This document shows, piece by piece, positions 27,874 to 35,995 of a stretch of 64,000 nt of DNA (within the stretch, counting starts at the first letter, position 1; each line of letters begins with the position of its first letter). The stretch lies in contig NZ_JABWTA010000001.1 of assembly GCF_013371495.1 (NCBI RefSeq), positions 1,426,001 to 1,490,000 of the forward strand. The letters run 5' to 3'. The stretch comes from Altererythrobacter lutimaris (GTDB lineage Bacteria; Pseudomonadota; Alphaproteobacteria; Sphingomonadales; Sphingomonadaceae). The position numbers and the translations under genes are program-made. The notes under the pieces are model-generated. The model did no database searches. It saw nothing but the letters and a program-made list of their open reading frames with translations, and had not been told where the DNA came from.

Positions 27874-28902
27874 ATGCGGATCACCGCCACTATCCTACTT
27901 GCTGCAACAGCCGCGCTTGGTCTCTCTGCTGTGGCGAGCGCCCAACAGCGCCTTCCACGCGAATGCCGGCAGGAAATCAGGCAGCTGTGCGGATCAGACC
28001 GCTCGCAAATACGCGAATGCCTGCGCGAAAAGGCAAGCGAACTCAGCGAAACATGCCGATCCGAGCTGCGCGAGCGCATGGGATCACGGCGCGGAGACCG
28101 GCGTGCGCCTGCACAATCCTCTGCCATTGCGCCTGACACAGCGATCATGTTCGGCGCGCATTCACGCCAGCAGATCGATTTCTATTCAGCCAATGGCGAA
28201 GCGGCAGACAATGGCGAAGCGCCCGTTATCCTGTTCGTCCATGGTGGCGGCTGGGCGGTGGGCGACCGCGCGCAGGCTGTTCATGCAAAGCCAGCGCATT
28301 TCACGACAAACGGGATCGCCTTTGCTTCGACCGGCTATCGGCTCGTGCCGGAAGTGACAGTTGAAGAGCAGGCCGCTGACATCGCGTCAGCGCTCGCCGC
28401 ATTGCGCGGTCAGGCCGAGACGCTGGGGATTGATCCTGATCGCGTCATCCTCATGGGGCATAGCGCAGGCGCGCATCTGGCAGCGCTTGTCGCCACGGAC
28501 CCGCAATATGCTGGCGCGGATATGGCAGCGGTCAAAGGCGTGGTGCTGCTCGATGGCGCGGGCTATGATGTGGTGAACCGGATGGAAGATGCAGCGGACA
28601 GGTCAGCACTGTTGTACAGCAATGCATTCGGCGATGATCCCGCAAGACAAGCGGCGCTCTCACCCATCACGCATACGGACGCGCCCAACGCACCCGCATG
28701 GCAAATCCTGTTTGTTGGAAACCGTGCTGAGTCGCGAGCGCAGTCAGAAGCGCTGGCGCTCGCTCTGCGCGAAGCCGGTGCGGAAGCTGAAGCGGTTCCG
28801 ATTGCGGACAGCGATCACCGGAAGTTGAATGTCGAGCTTGGCAAGCCCGGCGATCCGGCAACGGCGCTGGTGGATGCTTTTTTGGAAAGTCTGAGCGGCT
28901 AA
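27874..28902 (+). CDS. Secreted alpha/beta-hydrolase with Cys-rich N-terminal domain
   Basis: This is a 342-residue protein with a signal peptide (ILLAATAALGLSAVASAQQ). Residues ~28-70 form a small Cys-rich helical segment with four cysteines (ECRQEIRQLC, ECLREK and TCRSEL), like the Cys-rich GLG1-type repeat seen in some proteobacterial secreted proteins. The remainder is an esterase-type alpha/beta-hydrolase: oxyanion HGGGWAVGD, nucleophile Ser in LMGHSAGAHLAAL, and a C-terminal DSDHRKLN that may hold the catalytic His. The substrate is probably an ester, but unknown. AGGAG lies upstream of the ATG. Its stop overlaps the convergent Rid gene by 4 nt. Confidence 0.78.
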   Translation: MRITATILLAATAALGLSAVASAQQRLPRECRQEIRQLCGSDRSQIRECLREKASELSETCRSELRERMGSRRGDRRAPAQSSAIAPDTAIMFGAHSRQQIDFYSANGEAADNGEAPVILFVHGGGWAVGDRAQAVHAKPAHFTTNGIAFASTGYRLVPEVTVEEQAADIASALAALRGQAETLGIDPDRVILMGHSAGAHLAALVATDPQYAGADMAAVKGVVLLDGAGYDVVNRMEDAADRSALLYSNAFGDDPARQAALSPITHTDAPNAPAWQILFVGNRAESRAQSEALALALREAGAEAEAVPIADSDHRKLNVELGKPGDPATALVDAFLESLSG

Positions 28903-29288
28903 CCCGCCGCGATTACGTCGATTTCGACCAGCAATTCCGGCAAGGCGAGCGAAGACACCTCCACAATCGTGTCGGCCGGATATGGCGGCGTGAAATGCTC
29001 TTTGCGCGCCTCTACGATCTTCGGGAAATTGGCCATATCTTTCAGATAGATCGTCACCTTGACAATTCTGGACATATCGCTGCCTGCCGCTTCCAGCACG
29101 CGCTCGATATTCGCCATGGTCTGGCCCAACTGCAGGTCGAAATCACCCTCGCCAACGATAGAGCCGTCTTCGGCAATCGCGGCCTGGCCTGACAGGAAGA
29201 TCAGCCCGCCCGCTTTCCACCCCGGACAGATTGCATAGGGGGCAAGCGGATCAGGATCGATAGTGATCGGTGTTGGTGCTTCGCTCAT
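28899..29288 (-). CDS. Rid (YjgF/YER057c/UK114) family protein lacking the RidA arginine
   Basis: This is a 129-residue, small trimer-forming family protein. LIFLSGQAAIAEDGS, QLGQTMANIERVLEAAGSDMSRIVKVTIYLKDM and FTPPYPADTIVEVSSL follow the family pattern. RidA uses an arginine in the PARS-type segment to hold the substrate carboxylate; here the equivalent segment is PADT, so aspartate stands in its place and 2-aminoacrylate deaminase activity is doubtful. It probably belongs to another Rid subfamily. It lies downstream of hisZ on the same strand. Confidence 0.85.
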   Translation of the reverse strand: MSEAPTPITIDPDPLAPYAICPGWKAGGLIFLSGQAAIAEDGSIVGEGDFDLQLGQTMANIERVLEAAGSDMSRIVKVTIYLKDMANFPKIVEARKEHFTPPYPADTIVEVSSLALPELLVEIDVIAAG

Positions 29289-29306
29289 GCCCTTATGTCC
29301 CTATTC

Positions 29307-30413
29307 TCAAAGTTTGACGGGTTCCTTGCCGTCCAACCGGTGCGTACAGCCAAGCGCGCTCGCATCTTCGCCTGTCGCAAGCTGCGCCACTGTGCGCCAG
29401 CCAATCGCGCGCAGCCTTGCGGCGGCCTCGCGGTCATGCCCGATGGGCAAGTACAGCGTGTCGGTTTGCTCAGCCTCCGCACCGCCGAGGGCCAGCTGAT
29501 CGACATAAAGTGTAAAGCCAGTGGCAGGCTCTTCGCTGCCTTTGATCACATAAGTTCCGCCGCGCCCGACTGCGCCGCGCACGCCTTCTGCGTAAAGAGT
29601 AAAGCCGAACCAGCTTTGATATTCGAAACCATGACGTTCAGTCGGGTCGAGCGTGATGCGCGCACCGTCGCCAATCCGCGCAGCAATTTCCTCGAGCCCC
29701 GCGATCCGGCTTGCGAGCGCGCCGCCTGCATCAATCGCGCGCAGCTTCTCAAGCGCGTCCGCAAACGGGCCCGTTGCGTAAAGCAGCGGCAGATAGGCTT
29801 CACCGCCTGCATCTTTCAGCCCGCCCGCATCCTTGGTATCGAGCTCGCGGCGAACAGCATCGCGCGCGTCTTCGGACAAAGGCATCGCCTTCTCGGCCAA
29901 TGTATCGACCAGATCAGGCAGAGTGAAATCGACGGAAATACCTTTGAGACCGGCGGCCTTCAGCGCTTCGACGGCAACCTCCACGATTTCGCATGCGGCA
30001 GCGACCGTGTCAGCTCCGATAAGCTCTGCGCCCAGCTGCAAACGTTCTCGCGCCGGATCGAGCTGGTCCGCTCGGATGATTGCCGTCTCGCCACAGTAAG
30101 CAAGCCGCAAAGGGCGCGGGCTATCTGCCATACTGGTCGCGGAAATGCGGCCAACTTGCGGGGTGATGTCGCTACGCAAGGCAAGCGTACGAAGCGAAAC
30201 CGGATCGACGAAGCGGAACATGCGGCGTGGCTGCACACCGTCCATACGGCCTGCAAGCGAGCGCTCGAACTCGACCAGTGGCGGGCGCACGCGCGCATAA
30301 CCATGACGCGAAAGCACATCGAGGCTCGCGCGCATAGCACGCGTGATGCGTTCCGCTTGAGCGGGCAAGCGGTCTTCAAGGCCTTCAGGCAAAAGGTCGT
30401 CAGGTTTGGTCAT
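29307..30413 (-). CDS. hisZ: ATP phosphoribosyltransferase regulatory subunit
   Basis: This 368-residue HisRS-like protein lacks aminoacylation and serves as regulatory partner of the short-form HisG in the first step of histidine synthesis. The class II-type blocks YARVRPPLVEFERSLAG, FRFVDPVSLRTLALRSDITPQVGRI and the C-terminal RGAVGRGGTYV are visible. No hisG lies in this window, so it must be elsewhere. It follows serA on the same strand with a palindromic repeat in the gap. Confidence 0.9.
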   Translation of the reverse strand: MTKPDDLLPEGLEDRLPAQAERITRAMRASLDVLSRHGYARVRPPLVEFERSLAGRMDGVQPRRMFRFVDPVSLRTLALRSDITPQVGRISATSMADSPRPLRLAYCGETAIIRADQLDPARERLQLGAELIGADTVAAACEIVEVAVEALKAAGLKGISVDFTLPDLVDTLAEKAMPLSEDARDAVRRELDTKDAGGLKDAGGEAYLPLLYATGPFADALEKLRAIDAGGALASRIAGLEEIAARIGDGARITLDPTERHGFEYQSWFGFTLYAEGVRGAVGRGGTYVIKGSEEPATGFTLYVDQLALGGAEAEQTDTLYLPIGHDREAAARLRAIGWRTVAQLATGEDASALGCTHRLDGKEPVKL

Positions 30414-30432
30414 TGCGAAAGACCCCTAACCA

Positions 30433-30466
30433 ATTCGTCATCCCAGCGAAAGCCGGGATGACGAAT
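30433..30466. repeat. Dispersed palindromic repeat, copy 1 (hisZ-serA gap)
   Basis: The perfect 12-bp arms ATTCGTCATCCC and GGGATGACGAAT enclose an AGCGAAAGCC centre with a GAAA loop. The core CGTCATCCCAGCGAAAGC recurs in inverted orientation at 32130-32153. This looks like the REP-type palindrome common in alphaproteobacterial genomes. In the minus-strand transcript it sits between serA and hisZ and may act as a terminator or mRNA stabiliser. Confidence 0.8.
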
Positions 30467-30476
30467 AGGGCATTTC

Positions 30477-32060
30477 TCAGAATTCCAGCGCAGTGACCAT
30501 TTTCACGCCTTCGACTTTCTCTGCCTGAGCAATCACATCATCGGAGGCCTTCTCATCCAAGCTCAGCAAGAGCACAGCTTCGCCGCCTGCATCGCGCCGA
30601 CCCAGATTGAACGTGCCGATATTGATGCCGTTTTCGCCCATCAGCGTTCCGATGCGGCCAATGAAACCCGGCTTGTCGTCATTCACGACATAGAGCATGT
30701 GCCCATCCAGCTCCGCTTCAATGCCAATGCCAAAGATTTCGACCAGACGCGGCGCACCGCTCCCGAACAGAGTACCCGCAACTGAACGCGGACCAGCTGA
30801 GGTTTCAACCGTTACACGGATCAGCGTGTTATAAGCGCCATCGCGATCGTGCCGCACTTCGCTGACGTCCAGCCCGCGCTCTTTCGCGAGATATGGCGCG
30901 TTGACCATGTTCACTGTGTCGGAATAGCGGCGCATAAAGCCCGCCAGCACTGCGCCTGTGATGGGTTTGCCATTGAGTTCGGATGCAGCCCCTTCGCGCT
31001 CAATACTGATTTTGGTTAGGTTGCCATGCGCCAGCTGGCCGACGAGCGAGCCCAGCTTCTCAGCGAGCGCCATGTAAGGCTTGAGCTTTGGCGCTTCCTC
31101 AGCCGAGAGCGACGGCATGTTAAGCGCGTTGGTGACGCCGCCATTGACCAGGTAATCCGCCATCTGCTCAGCTACTTGCAGCGCGACATTGACCTGCGCT
31201 TCCGTTGTCGATGCGCCCAGGTGCGGCGTGCAGATGAAGTTCGGCGCGTCAAACAGCGGGCTTTCCTTGGCAGGCTCCGTCTGGAACACGTCAAGCGCCG
31301 CGCCTGCAACATGACCGCTGGTGAGCAGGTCTGCGAGCGCTGCTTCATCGATCAAGCCGCCGCGTGCACAGTTGACGATACGGATACCGGGCTTGGCGTT
31401 TTCAAGCCGCTCACGGCTCAGGATGTTGCGTGTCTGGTCAGTCAAGGGCGTGTGCAGCGTCACGAAGTCCGCGCGGCTGAGAACTGCATCCAGATCAACT
31501 TTCTCGATCCCCAGTTCGACCGCACGGTCTTCCGTCAGGAATGGATCGTAGGCGATGACTTTCATCTTGAGGCCAAGCGCGCGGCTCGCAACGATCGAAC
31601 CGATATTGCCAGCGCCGATCAGGCCAAGCGTCTTGCCAGTGACTTCAACGCCCATGAAGTCCTTCTTCGGCCATTCGCCTGCCTTCGTGCGCACGTTGGC
31701 ATCGGGGATCTGGCGAGCGAGCGCCATGATCATCGCAATCGCATGCTCGGCAGTGGTGATCGAGTTGCCGAAGGGCGTGTTCATCACGACCACGCCCTTG
31801 CCGCTCGCATAGGGGATATCGACATTGTCGACACCAATGCCGGCCCGGCCAATCACCTTGAGATTGGTCGCCGCATCGAGGATTTCCGGCGTCACTTTGG
31901 TTGAAGAACGGATCGCGAGGCCGTGATACTCGCCAATGCGCGCTTTCAGTTCCTCAGGAGTTTCGCCGGTGATGACATCCACATCGCAGCCGCGCTCTTC
32001 GAAAATACGCGCTGCATTGGGGTCCATCTTGTCGGAAATAAGCGCTTTGGGTTTGGTCAT
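30477..32060 (-). CDS. serA: D-3-phosphoglycerate dehydrogenase
   Basis: This 527-residue enzyme performs the first step of serine synthesis, oxidising 3-phosphoglycerate with NAD+. The Rossmann motif TLGLIGAGNIGSIVA, the catalytic Arg in NCARGGLIDEAAL and the catalytic His in ICTPHLGASTTEAQ are present. The length includes the intervening allosteric substrate-binding domain and a C-terminal ACT domain (LYVVNDDKPGFIGRIGTLM). The ACT domain suggests possible feedback control by serine. It is downstream of serC, and each flank carries the palindromic repeat. Confidence 0.96.
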   Translation of the reverse strand: MTKPKALISDKMDPNAARIFEERGCDVDVITGETPEELKARIGEYHGLAIRSSTKVTPEILDAATNLKVIGRAGIGVDNVDIPYASGKGVVVMNTPFGNSITTAEHAIAMIMALARQIPDANVRTKAGEWPKKDFMGVEVTGKTLGLIGAGNIGSIVASRALGLKMKVIAYDPFLTEDRAVELGIEKVDLDAVLSRADFVTLHTPLTDQTRNILSRERLENAKPGIRIVNCARGGLIDEAALADLLTSGHVAGAALDVFQTEPAKESPLFDAPNFICTPHLGASTTEAQVNVALQVAEQMADYLVNGGVTNALNMPSLSAEEAPKLKPYMALAEKLGSLVGQLAHGNLTKISIEREGAASELNGKPITGAVLAGFMRRYSDTVNMVNAPYLAKERGLDVSEVRHDRDGAYNTLIRVTVETSAGPRSVAGTLFGSGAPRLVEIFGIGIEAELDGHMLYVVNDDKPGFIGRIGTLMGENGINIGTFNLGRRDAGGEAVLLLSLDEKASDDVIAQAEKVEGVKMVTALEF

Positions 32061-32074
32061 TTGGTCTCTCGTCT

Positions 32075-32093
32075 TCCCGGACTTGATCCGGGA
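32075..32093. repeat. Short palindromic hairpin in the serC-serA gap
   Basis: The arms TCCCGGA and TCCGGGA with a CTTGA loop form a perfect 7-bp stem. It lies 37 nt before the second copy of the longer dispersed repeat and probably belongs to the same intergenic repeat mosaic. Confidence 0.55.
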
Positions 32094-32129
32094 TCTTTCT
32101 CGGAAAATGGGGGAATTGGACTACGGGCG

Positions 32130-32153
32130 ATCCCAGCTTTCGCTGGGATGACG
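32130..32153. repeat. Dispersed palindromic repeat, copy 2 (serC-serA gap)
   Basis: The arms ATCCCAGC and GCTGGGAT around TTTC, followed by GACG, are the reverse complement of the core of copy 1. It sits directly after the serC stop codon in the minus-strand transcript, so it may attenuate or stabilise the serC-serA message. Confidence 0.78.
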
Positions 32154-32154
32154 C

Positions 32155-33282
32155 TTAGGAGTTGAGTGCAGCCCAGGCCCAATCGAGCCAAGGGCCAAGC
32201 GCTTCGATATCAGCAGTATCGACAGTCGCGCCGCACCAGATACGAAGCCCTGCGGGTGCATCGCGATATCCCGCGATGTCGTAAGCGGCATTTTCAGCTT
32301 CGAGCAGGCCAGCAAACTTCTTGATGAAGTCCGTGTCCGCGCCTTCAACCGTCAGGCACACGCTGGTGTTAGAGCGGGTTGCCGGATCAGCGCAAAGATG
32401 GCCGAGCCATGCGCGCTCTTCGACGATTTTGCCGAGCGCCGCGGCATTCGCGTTGGCGCGCGCTTTCATGCCCTCAAGGCCGCCAACAGACTTCGCCCAT
32501 TCGAGCGCGAAGATCGCGTCTTCTACCGCAAGCATGGACGGCGTATTGATAGTCGCACCGGTGAACACGCCTTCGATCAGCTTACCAGCCTTCGTCAGGC
32601 GAAACACCTTCGGCAGCGGCCATTCAGGGGTGTAGCTTTCCAGCCGCTCGACTGCGCGCGGGCCGAGGATCAGAACGCCATGCGCGCCTTCTCCGCCGAG
32701 CACTTTCTGCCAGCTGAAAGTCAGCACATCGACCTTGTTCCAGTCGATATCCTGCGCGAACACCGCGCTGGTCGCGTCTGCAATCGCAAGGCCGTCGCGA
32801 TCCGCCGCAATCCAGTCTGCATTGGGTACGCGCACGCCTGACGTAGTTCCGTTCCAGGTGAACACGACATCGTTCGACCAGTCGACCGCACCAAGGTCCG
32901 GCAGCTCGCCGTAAGGCGCTTCCATGACCGTCGGGTCGATTTTCAATTGTTTGACGGCATCTGTCACCCAGCCTGCGCCGAAGCTCTCCCAAGCGAGCGT
33001 CGTAACCGGCCGTGCGCCCAGCAGCGACCACATCGCCATTTCGACTGCGCCTGTATCGGAGGCAGGCACAATACCAATGCGATGCGTATCCGGCACTTGC
33101 AGCACTTCACGCATGAGATCGATGCACAATTGAAGGCGCGCCTTGCCGAGCTTCGAGCGATGCGAGCGCCCAAGCGAATCGGTTTTCAGTTTGTCAGGGG
33201 ACCAGCCCGGCGGCTTTGCGCAGGGACCGGATGAGAAATGCGGACGCGCAGGCTTGCGCGCCGGTACTTGATGTTCAGTCAT
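32155..33282 (-). CDS. serC: Phosphoserine aminotransferase
   Basis: This 375-residue PLP enzyme converts 3-phosphohydroxypyruvate to phosphoserine, the step after SerA. The PLP lysine is in [16 protein letters not shown], and the N-terminal [15 protein letters not shown] and [16 protein letters not shown] are family features of the alphaproteobacterial type. It is the first gene of a serC-serA-hisZ-rid series on the minus strand. A structured leader, which appears to hide the ribosome-binding site, precedes it. Confidence 0.95.
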   Translation of the reverse strand: MTEHQVPARKPARPHFSSGPCAKPPGWSPDKLKTDSLGRSHRSKLGKARLQLCIDLMREVLQVPDTHRIGIVPASDTGAVEMAMWSLLGARPVTTLAWESFGAGWVTDAVKQLKIDPTVMEAPYGELPDLGAVDWSNDVVFTWNGTTSGVRVPNADWIAADRDGLAIADATSAVFAQDIDWNKVDVLTFSWQKVLGGEGAHGVLILGPRAVERLESYTPEWPLPKVFRLTKAGKLIEGVFTGATINTPSMLAVEDAIFALEWAKSVGGLEGMKARANANAAALGKIVEERAWLGHLCADPATRSNTSVCLTVEGADTDFIKKFAGLLEAENAAYDIAGYRDAPAGLRIWCGATVDTADIEALGPWLDWAWAALNS

Positions 33283-33345
33283 TTAAGACTCTCCTTACAG
33301 AGAGCACGCGCGGCGTTGGGACCGCGTGGCCCGCGCGCCGCACTA
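33283..33345 (-). ncRNA. Structured serC leader, candidate cis-regulatory RNA
   Basis: On the minus strand just before the serC ATG, CTCTC and GAGAG pair around a TGTAAG loop, placing the AAGGAG ribosome-binding site in the loop and stem. Upstream, GCGGCG and CGCCGC (33336-33341 and 33310-33315) pair around an inner GGGCC/GGTCCC hairpin with an ACGC loop. A serC RNA motif in alphaproteobacterial serC leaders has been described from comparative genomics; the position and taxon fit, but I cannot match the consensus without a covariance model. Confidence 0.55.
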
Positions 33346-33470
33346 AAGATGCGCGCCAACAAGTCAATGCGAAACTGAGTTTCGTCGACAGGCGGACGCT
33401 CGTGAGCAATGGGAAGGTTAAGCCGTTTGTGTAGCCATTCGCTCTTCACCCGTTTAAGGGCGGACACATA

Positions 33471-34703
33471 ATGGTCGTCACGTCTGATCTTTCCGCGTCT
33501 GAATGCACTGCGCCTGATTTGTCGCGCCTGCGGATCGCTATGTTCAGCGGAAACTACAATTACGTCCGAGACGGCGCGAACCAGGCTCTGAACCGCTTGG
33601 CGGAATATCTGATGCGGCACGGTGCAGCCCTGCGCGTTTACTCGCCTACGACAAATACGCCCGCTTTCGAACCAACCGGCGACTTGGTGAGTGTACCGAG
33701 TATGCCGATCCCGACCCGCTCCGAATATCAAGTGCCTATGGGGCTTTCGCGCGCGAACAAGAAAGACCTCGCGAAGTTCGCACCGAACATGATCCACGTG
33801 TCTTCACCTGATCCGACGGGGCATTCCGCGGTCCGCTGGGCGACCGATCACGACATACCCGTGCTAGCGTCGGTCCATACACGGTTTGAGACCTATCCGC
33901 GTTATTACGGCTTGGGCTTTACTGAACCGATGGTCGAAGCGATCCTGCGCAGGTTCTATCATCGCTGCGACGCGCTTGTCGCTCCTTCGCAAAGCATGGT
34001 CGACACGCTGCTTGAGCAGAAGATGCATGAGGATATCGCGATCTGGTCACGCGGGGTCGACCGTACTGTGTTCGATCCTTCCAAGCGTGATCTCGAATGG
34101 CGACGGAGTCATGGGATTGAAGACAAAGAAATCGCAATTGTCTTCTTGGGACGCCTCGTCATGGAGAAAGGCCTCGACATTTTTGCAGAGACCATTGTCC
34201 AGTTGCGGCGCGAGCAAGTCCCGCATCGCGTGATGGTGATCGGCGACGGACCAGCGCGCAAATGGTTCGAACAAGCGCTGCCCGGTGGTGTCTTTGTCGG
34301 TTTCCAGACCGGCGCAGATTTGGGCCGTGCGCTTGCAAGTGGAGACGTGTTTTTCAATCCTTCAATCACGGAAACCTTTGGCAACGTTACGCTCGAAGCC
34401 ATGGCGAGCGGACTACCTGTGGTTGCGGCAGGCGCGACCGGCGCTTCCAGCCTCGTCGACGATTGGGAAACCGGACGGCTTGTACCGCCGGGCAACGCGA
34501 AGGACTTTGCTGAAGCTATCGGTCCCTATTGCACCAACCATGATTTGCGCGCGCGGCATGGCGCCGCGGGCGAAGTGAAAAGCCGCGCGTATAGCTGGGA
34601 TGCGATCAACAAGGTTGTCGCAGACGCCTATGTCCGGCTGCTCGAAACACGCGAAGCCATGCGCGAAGCAGATCGCCTTGCGGAAGAAGCAGCCAAAGCC
34701 TGA
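33471..34703 (+). CDS. GT4-family glycosyltransferase
   Basis: This is a 410-residue GT-B fold enzyme. The N-terminal acceptor domain contains MFSGNYNYVRDGANQALNRLAEYL and HVSSPDPTGHSAVRWA. The donor domain has IVFLGRLVMEKGLDIFAE, VMVIGDGPARKWFE and the nucleotide-sugar motif NPSITETFGNVTLEAMASGLPVVA, with the E-x7-E of GT4 enzymes. It could build a glycolipid or polysaccharide with an NDP-sugar; the acceptor and sugar cannot be inferred. It is divergent from serC across a 188-bp region and convergent with the next gene after 3 nt. Confidence 0.87.
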   Translation: MVVTSDLSASECTAPDLSRLRIAMFSGNYNYVRDGANQALNRLAEYLMRHGAALRVYSPTTNTPAFEPTGDLVSVPSMPIPTRSEYQVPMGLSRANKKDLAKFAPNMIHVSSPDPTGHSAVRWATDHDIPVLASVHTRFETYPRYYGLGFTEPMVEAILRRFYHRCDALVAPSQSMVDTLLEQKMHEDIAIWSRGVDRTVFDPSKRDLEWRRSHGIEDKEIAIVFLGRLVMEKGLDIFAETIVQLRREQVPHRVMVIGDGPARKWFEQALPGGVFVGFQTGADLGRALASGDVFFNPSITETFGNVTLEAMASGLPVVAAGATGASSLVDDWETGRLVPPGNAKDFAEAIGPYCTNHDLRARHGAAGEVKSRAYSWDAINKVVADAYVRLLETREAMREADRLAEEAAKA

Positions 34704-34706
34704 GGA

Positions 34707-35138
34707 TTATTTGAGGACGTTCTTTGCCGCCATTGCGCGGGCGTAGAAGAACAGTCCGATCGTGATAGCCCAGATCGCTAGCGCGAAGACGATGTGTCCT
34801 GTCGTCTTCAAGGTATCCGGCATGTCCGACACACCCCATTGATAGATGCTGGTTCCAATCAAGCCGACGATGGAAACTGCGAATAGCCAAACCGCGAATT
34901 TTCGCTTCAATAGCAATGCCAGCGAACCGAAGAAGCAGCCCCACACGCCAAGCGCCCAAAACACCGTCGCCCATGCGGGAAAACTGTAATAATAATCCAG
35001 CTGGGCAGCAGGCATATTCGCCCCGCCCAATGCCTGCATCTTGGTCGTGGTGTAGCTCACCACACCGCCAAAATTCCACAGCAGGCTAAGCCCGCCTACG
35101 ACCCACAGATGCCACGGTGTCTTCGGTGTCAGCTTCAT
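34707..35138 (-). CDS. Four-helix membrane protein
   Basis: This is a 143-residue integral membrane protein with four hydrophobic helices (about residues 10-30, 50-75, 80-100 and 113-135). It has short loops and a KRKF positive segment between helices 2 and 3. No family can be named with confidence; similar proteins are often labelled only as hypothetical membrane proteins. Its ribosome-binding site GGGGAA lies in one arm of a long leader hairpin. Confidence 0.72.
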   Translation of the reverse strand: MKLTPKTPWHLWVVGGLSLLWNFGGVVSYTTTKMQALGGANMPAAQLDYYYSFPAWATVFWALGVWGCFFGSLALLLKRKFAVWLFAVSIVGLIGTSIYQWGVSDMPDTLKTTGHIVFALAIWAITIGLFFYARAMAAKNVLK

Positions 35139-35193
35139 TGCGTTTCCCCACTCGTTTGCCCGGTCTTTGCGCCGGCTCGTCCCGAGTGGGGAA
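35139..35193 (-). promoter_or_regulatory. Leader hairpin covering the ribosome-binding site
   Basis: The arms TTCCCCACTCG (35144-35154) and CGAGTGGGGAA (35183-35193) are perfect 11-bp reverse complements with a 28-nt interior that can itself pair CCGG with CCGG. On the minus-strand mRNA the 3' arm contains GGGGAA, which sits 5 nt before the start codon of the membrane protein. Folding would mask translation initiation, as in RNA thermometers or riboregulators. A DNA-level operator remains possible. Confidence 0.5.
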
Positions 35194-35256
35194 TTATCGC
35201 AATTTTACGTAGCCCGCAAATGGATCACTCGCAGGCCGGGAACCTCTCGGCTGAAA

Positions 35257-35880
35257 TCAAAGCCGTTCGATGCGCTTCGCAACCTCGTCGATAATGTCGA
35301 CAATTTCATCGATGGTCTTCTGGTCGAGTTTGCCCGCCTTCGCGCGGATCTTCAGCACAGTCGCGAGATTACCCATTGCGCGGAACAAGTCCGGAGATTT
35401 CTGCTGGACGCGCTCGGCACGGTCGCCATGCTCGTTGAGACGTCCCATCAGCTCCTCGACTTCGTCAGCGCGCTCATCAAGTTCAGCCTTGCCAGCCTTG
35501 GTCGCCTTGAACGGTTTCTTGCCGCCTTCCTCGCTTGCCTTGGCGTCCTTGCCTTTGGCTTTCGCGAGCTTGATCAGCCCTTCTTCTTCGAGCATTTGCA
35601 GCGTCGGGTAGACCGCGCCCGGGCTTGGCGCATAGCCGCCACCAGTCATGTCTTCGATCGCGCGGATCAGTTCATAACCATGGCGCGGTTCTTCATTGAT
35701 CAGCGCCAGCAAAGCCAAGCGCAGCTCGCCCTGGCCAAACATGCGGCCGCGACGCTTGCGACTGCGCTTGCGTCCGCGATACTCGCCGCTGTCCCAATCG
35801 CTCGCCGCAGATGCAGCCATCATGGCGATCATTGGACCCAGATTGTTCCAACCGCCTCTGCCATTTCTTTGCCACGTCAT
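35257..35880 (-). CDS. PadR-family transcriptional regulator
   Basis: This is a 207-residue protein. A disordered, basic N-terminus (RKRSRKRRGR) is followed by the PadR winged helix: FGQGELRLALLALINEEPRHGYELIRAIEDM and GAVYPTLQMLEEEGLIK (about residues 48-100). A long charged helical C-terminal region follows and may mediate dimerisation. GGAG stands before the ATG. PadR proteins usually repress their own promoter in response to small molecules, and an AT-rich palindrome sits about 30 nt upstream. Confidence 0.9.
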   Translation of the reverse strand: MTWQRNGRGGWNNLGPMIAMMAASAASDWDSGEYRGRKRSRKRRGRMFGQGELRLALLALINEEPRHGYELIRAIEDMTGGGYAPSPGAVYPTLQMLEEEGLIKLAKAKGKDAKASEEGGKKPFKATKAGKAELDERADEVEELMGRLNEHGDRAERVQQKSPDLFRAMGNLATVLKIRAKAGKLDQKTIDEIVDIIDEVAKRIERL

Positions 35881-35910
35881 GTGTGTACTCCTGAATATCT
35901 TTGATAGGTC

Positions 35911-35924
35911 TAAGATATATCTTA
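35911..35924. promoter_or_regulatory. AT-rich palindrome, likely PadR operator
   Basis: TAAGATATATCTTA is a perfect 14-bp palindrome in the 115-bp divergent space between padR and rarA. It is followed by AAGATG and preceded by ATATCTT at 35895, giving a partial second half-site set. The composition contrasts with the GC-rich surroundings, and the motif type resembles known PadR-family operators. Confidence 0.65.
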
Positions 35925-35995
35925 AGATGAGTGTTTCAAGCCCCTAATACACTTAAATTGGCATTATCCGACGAACGCCTTACAGCGCTCCATCA

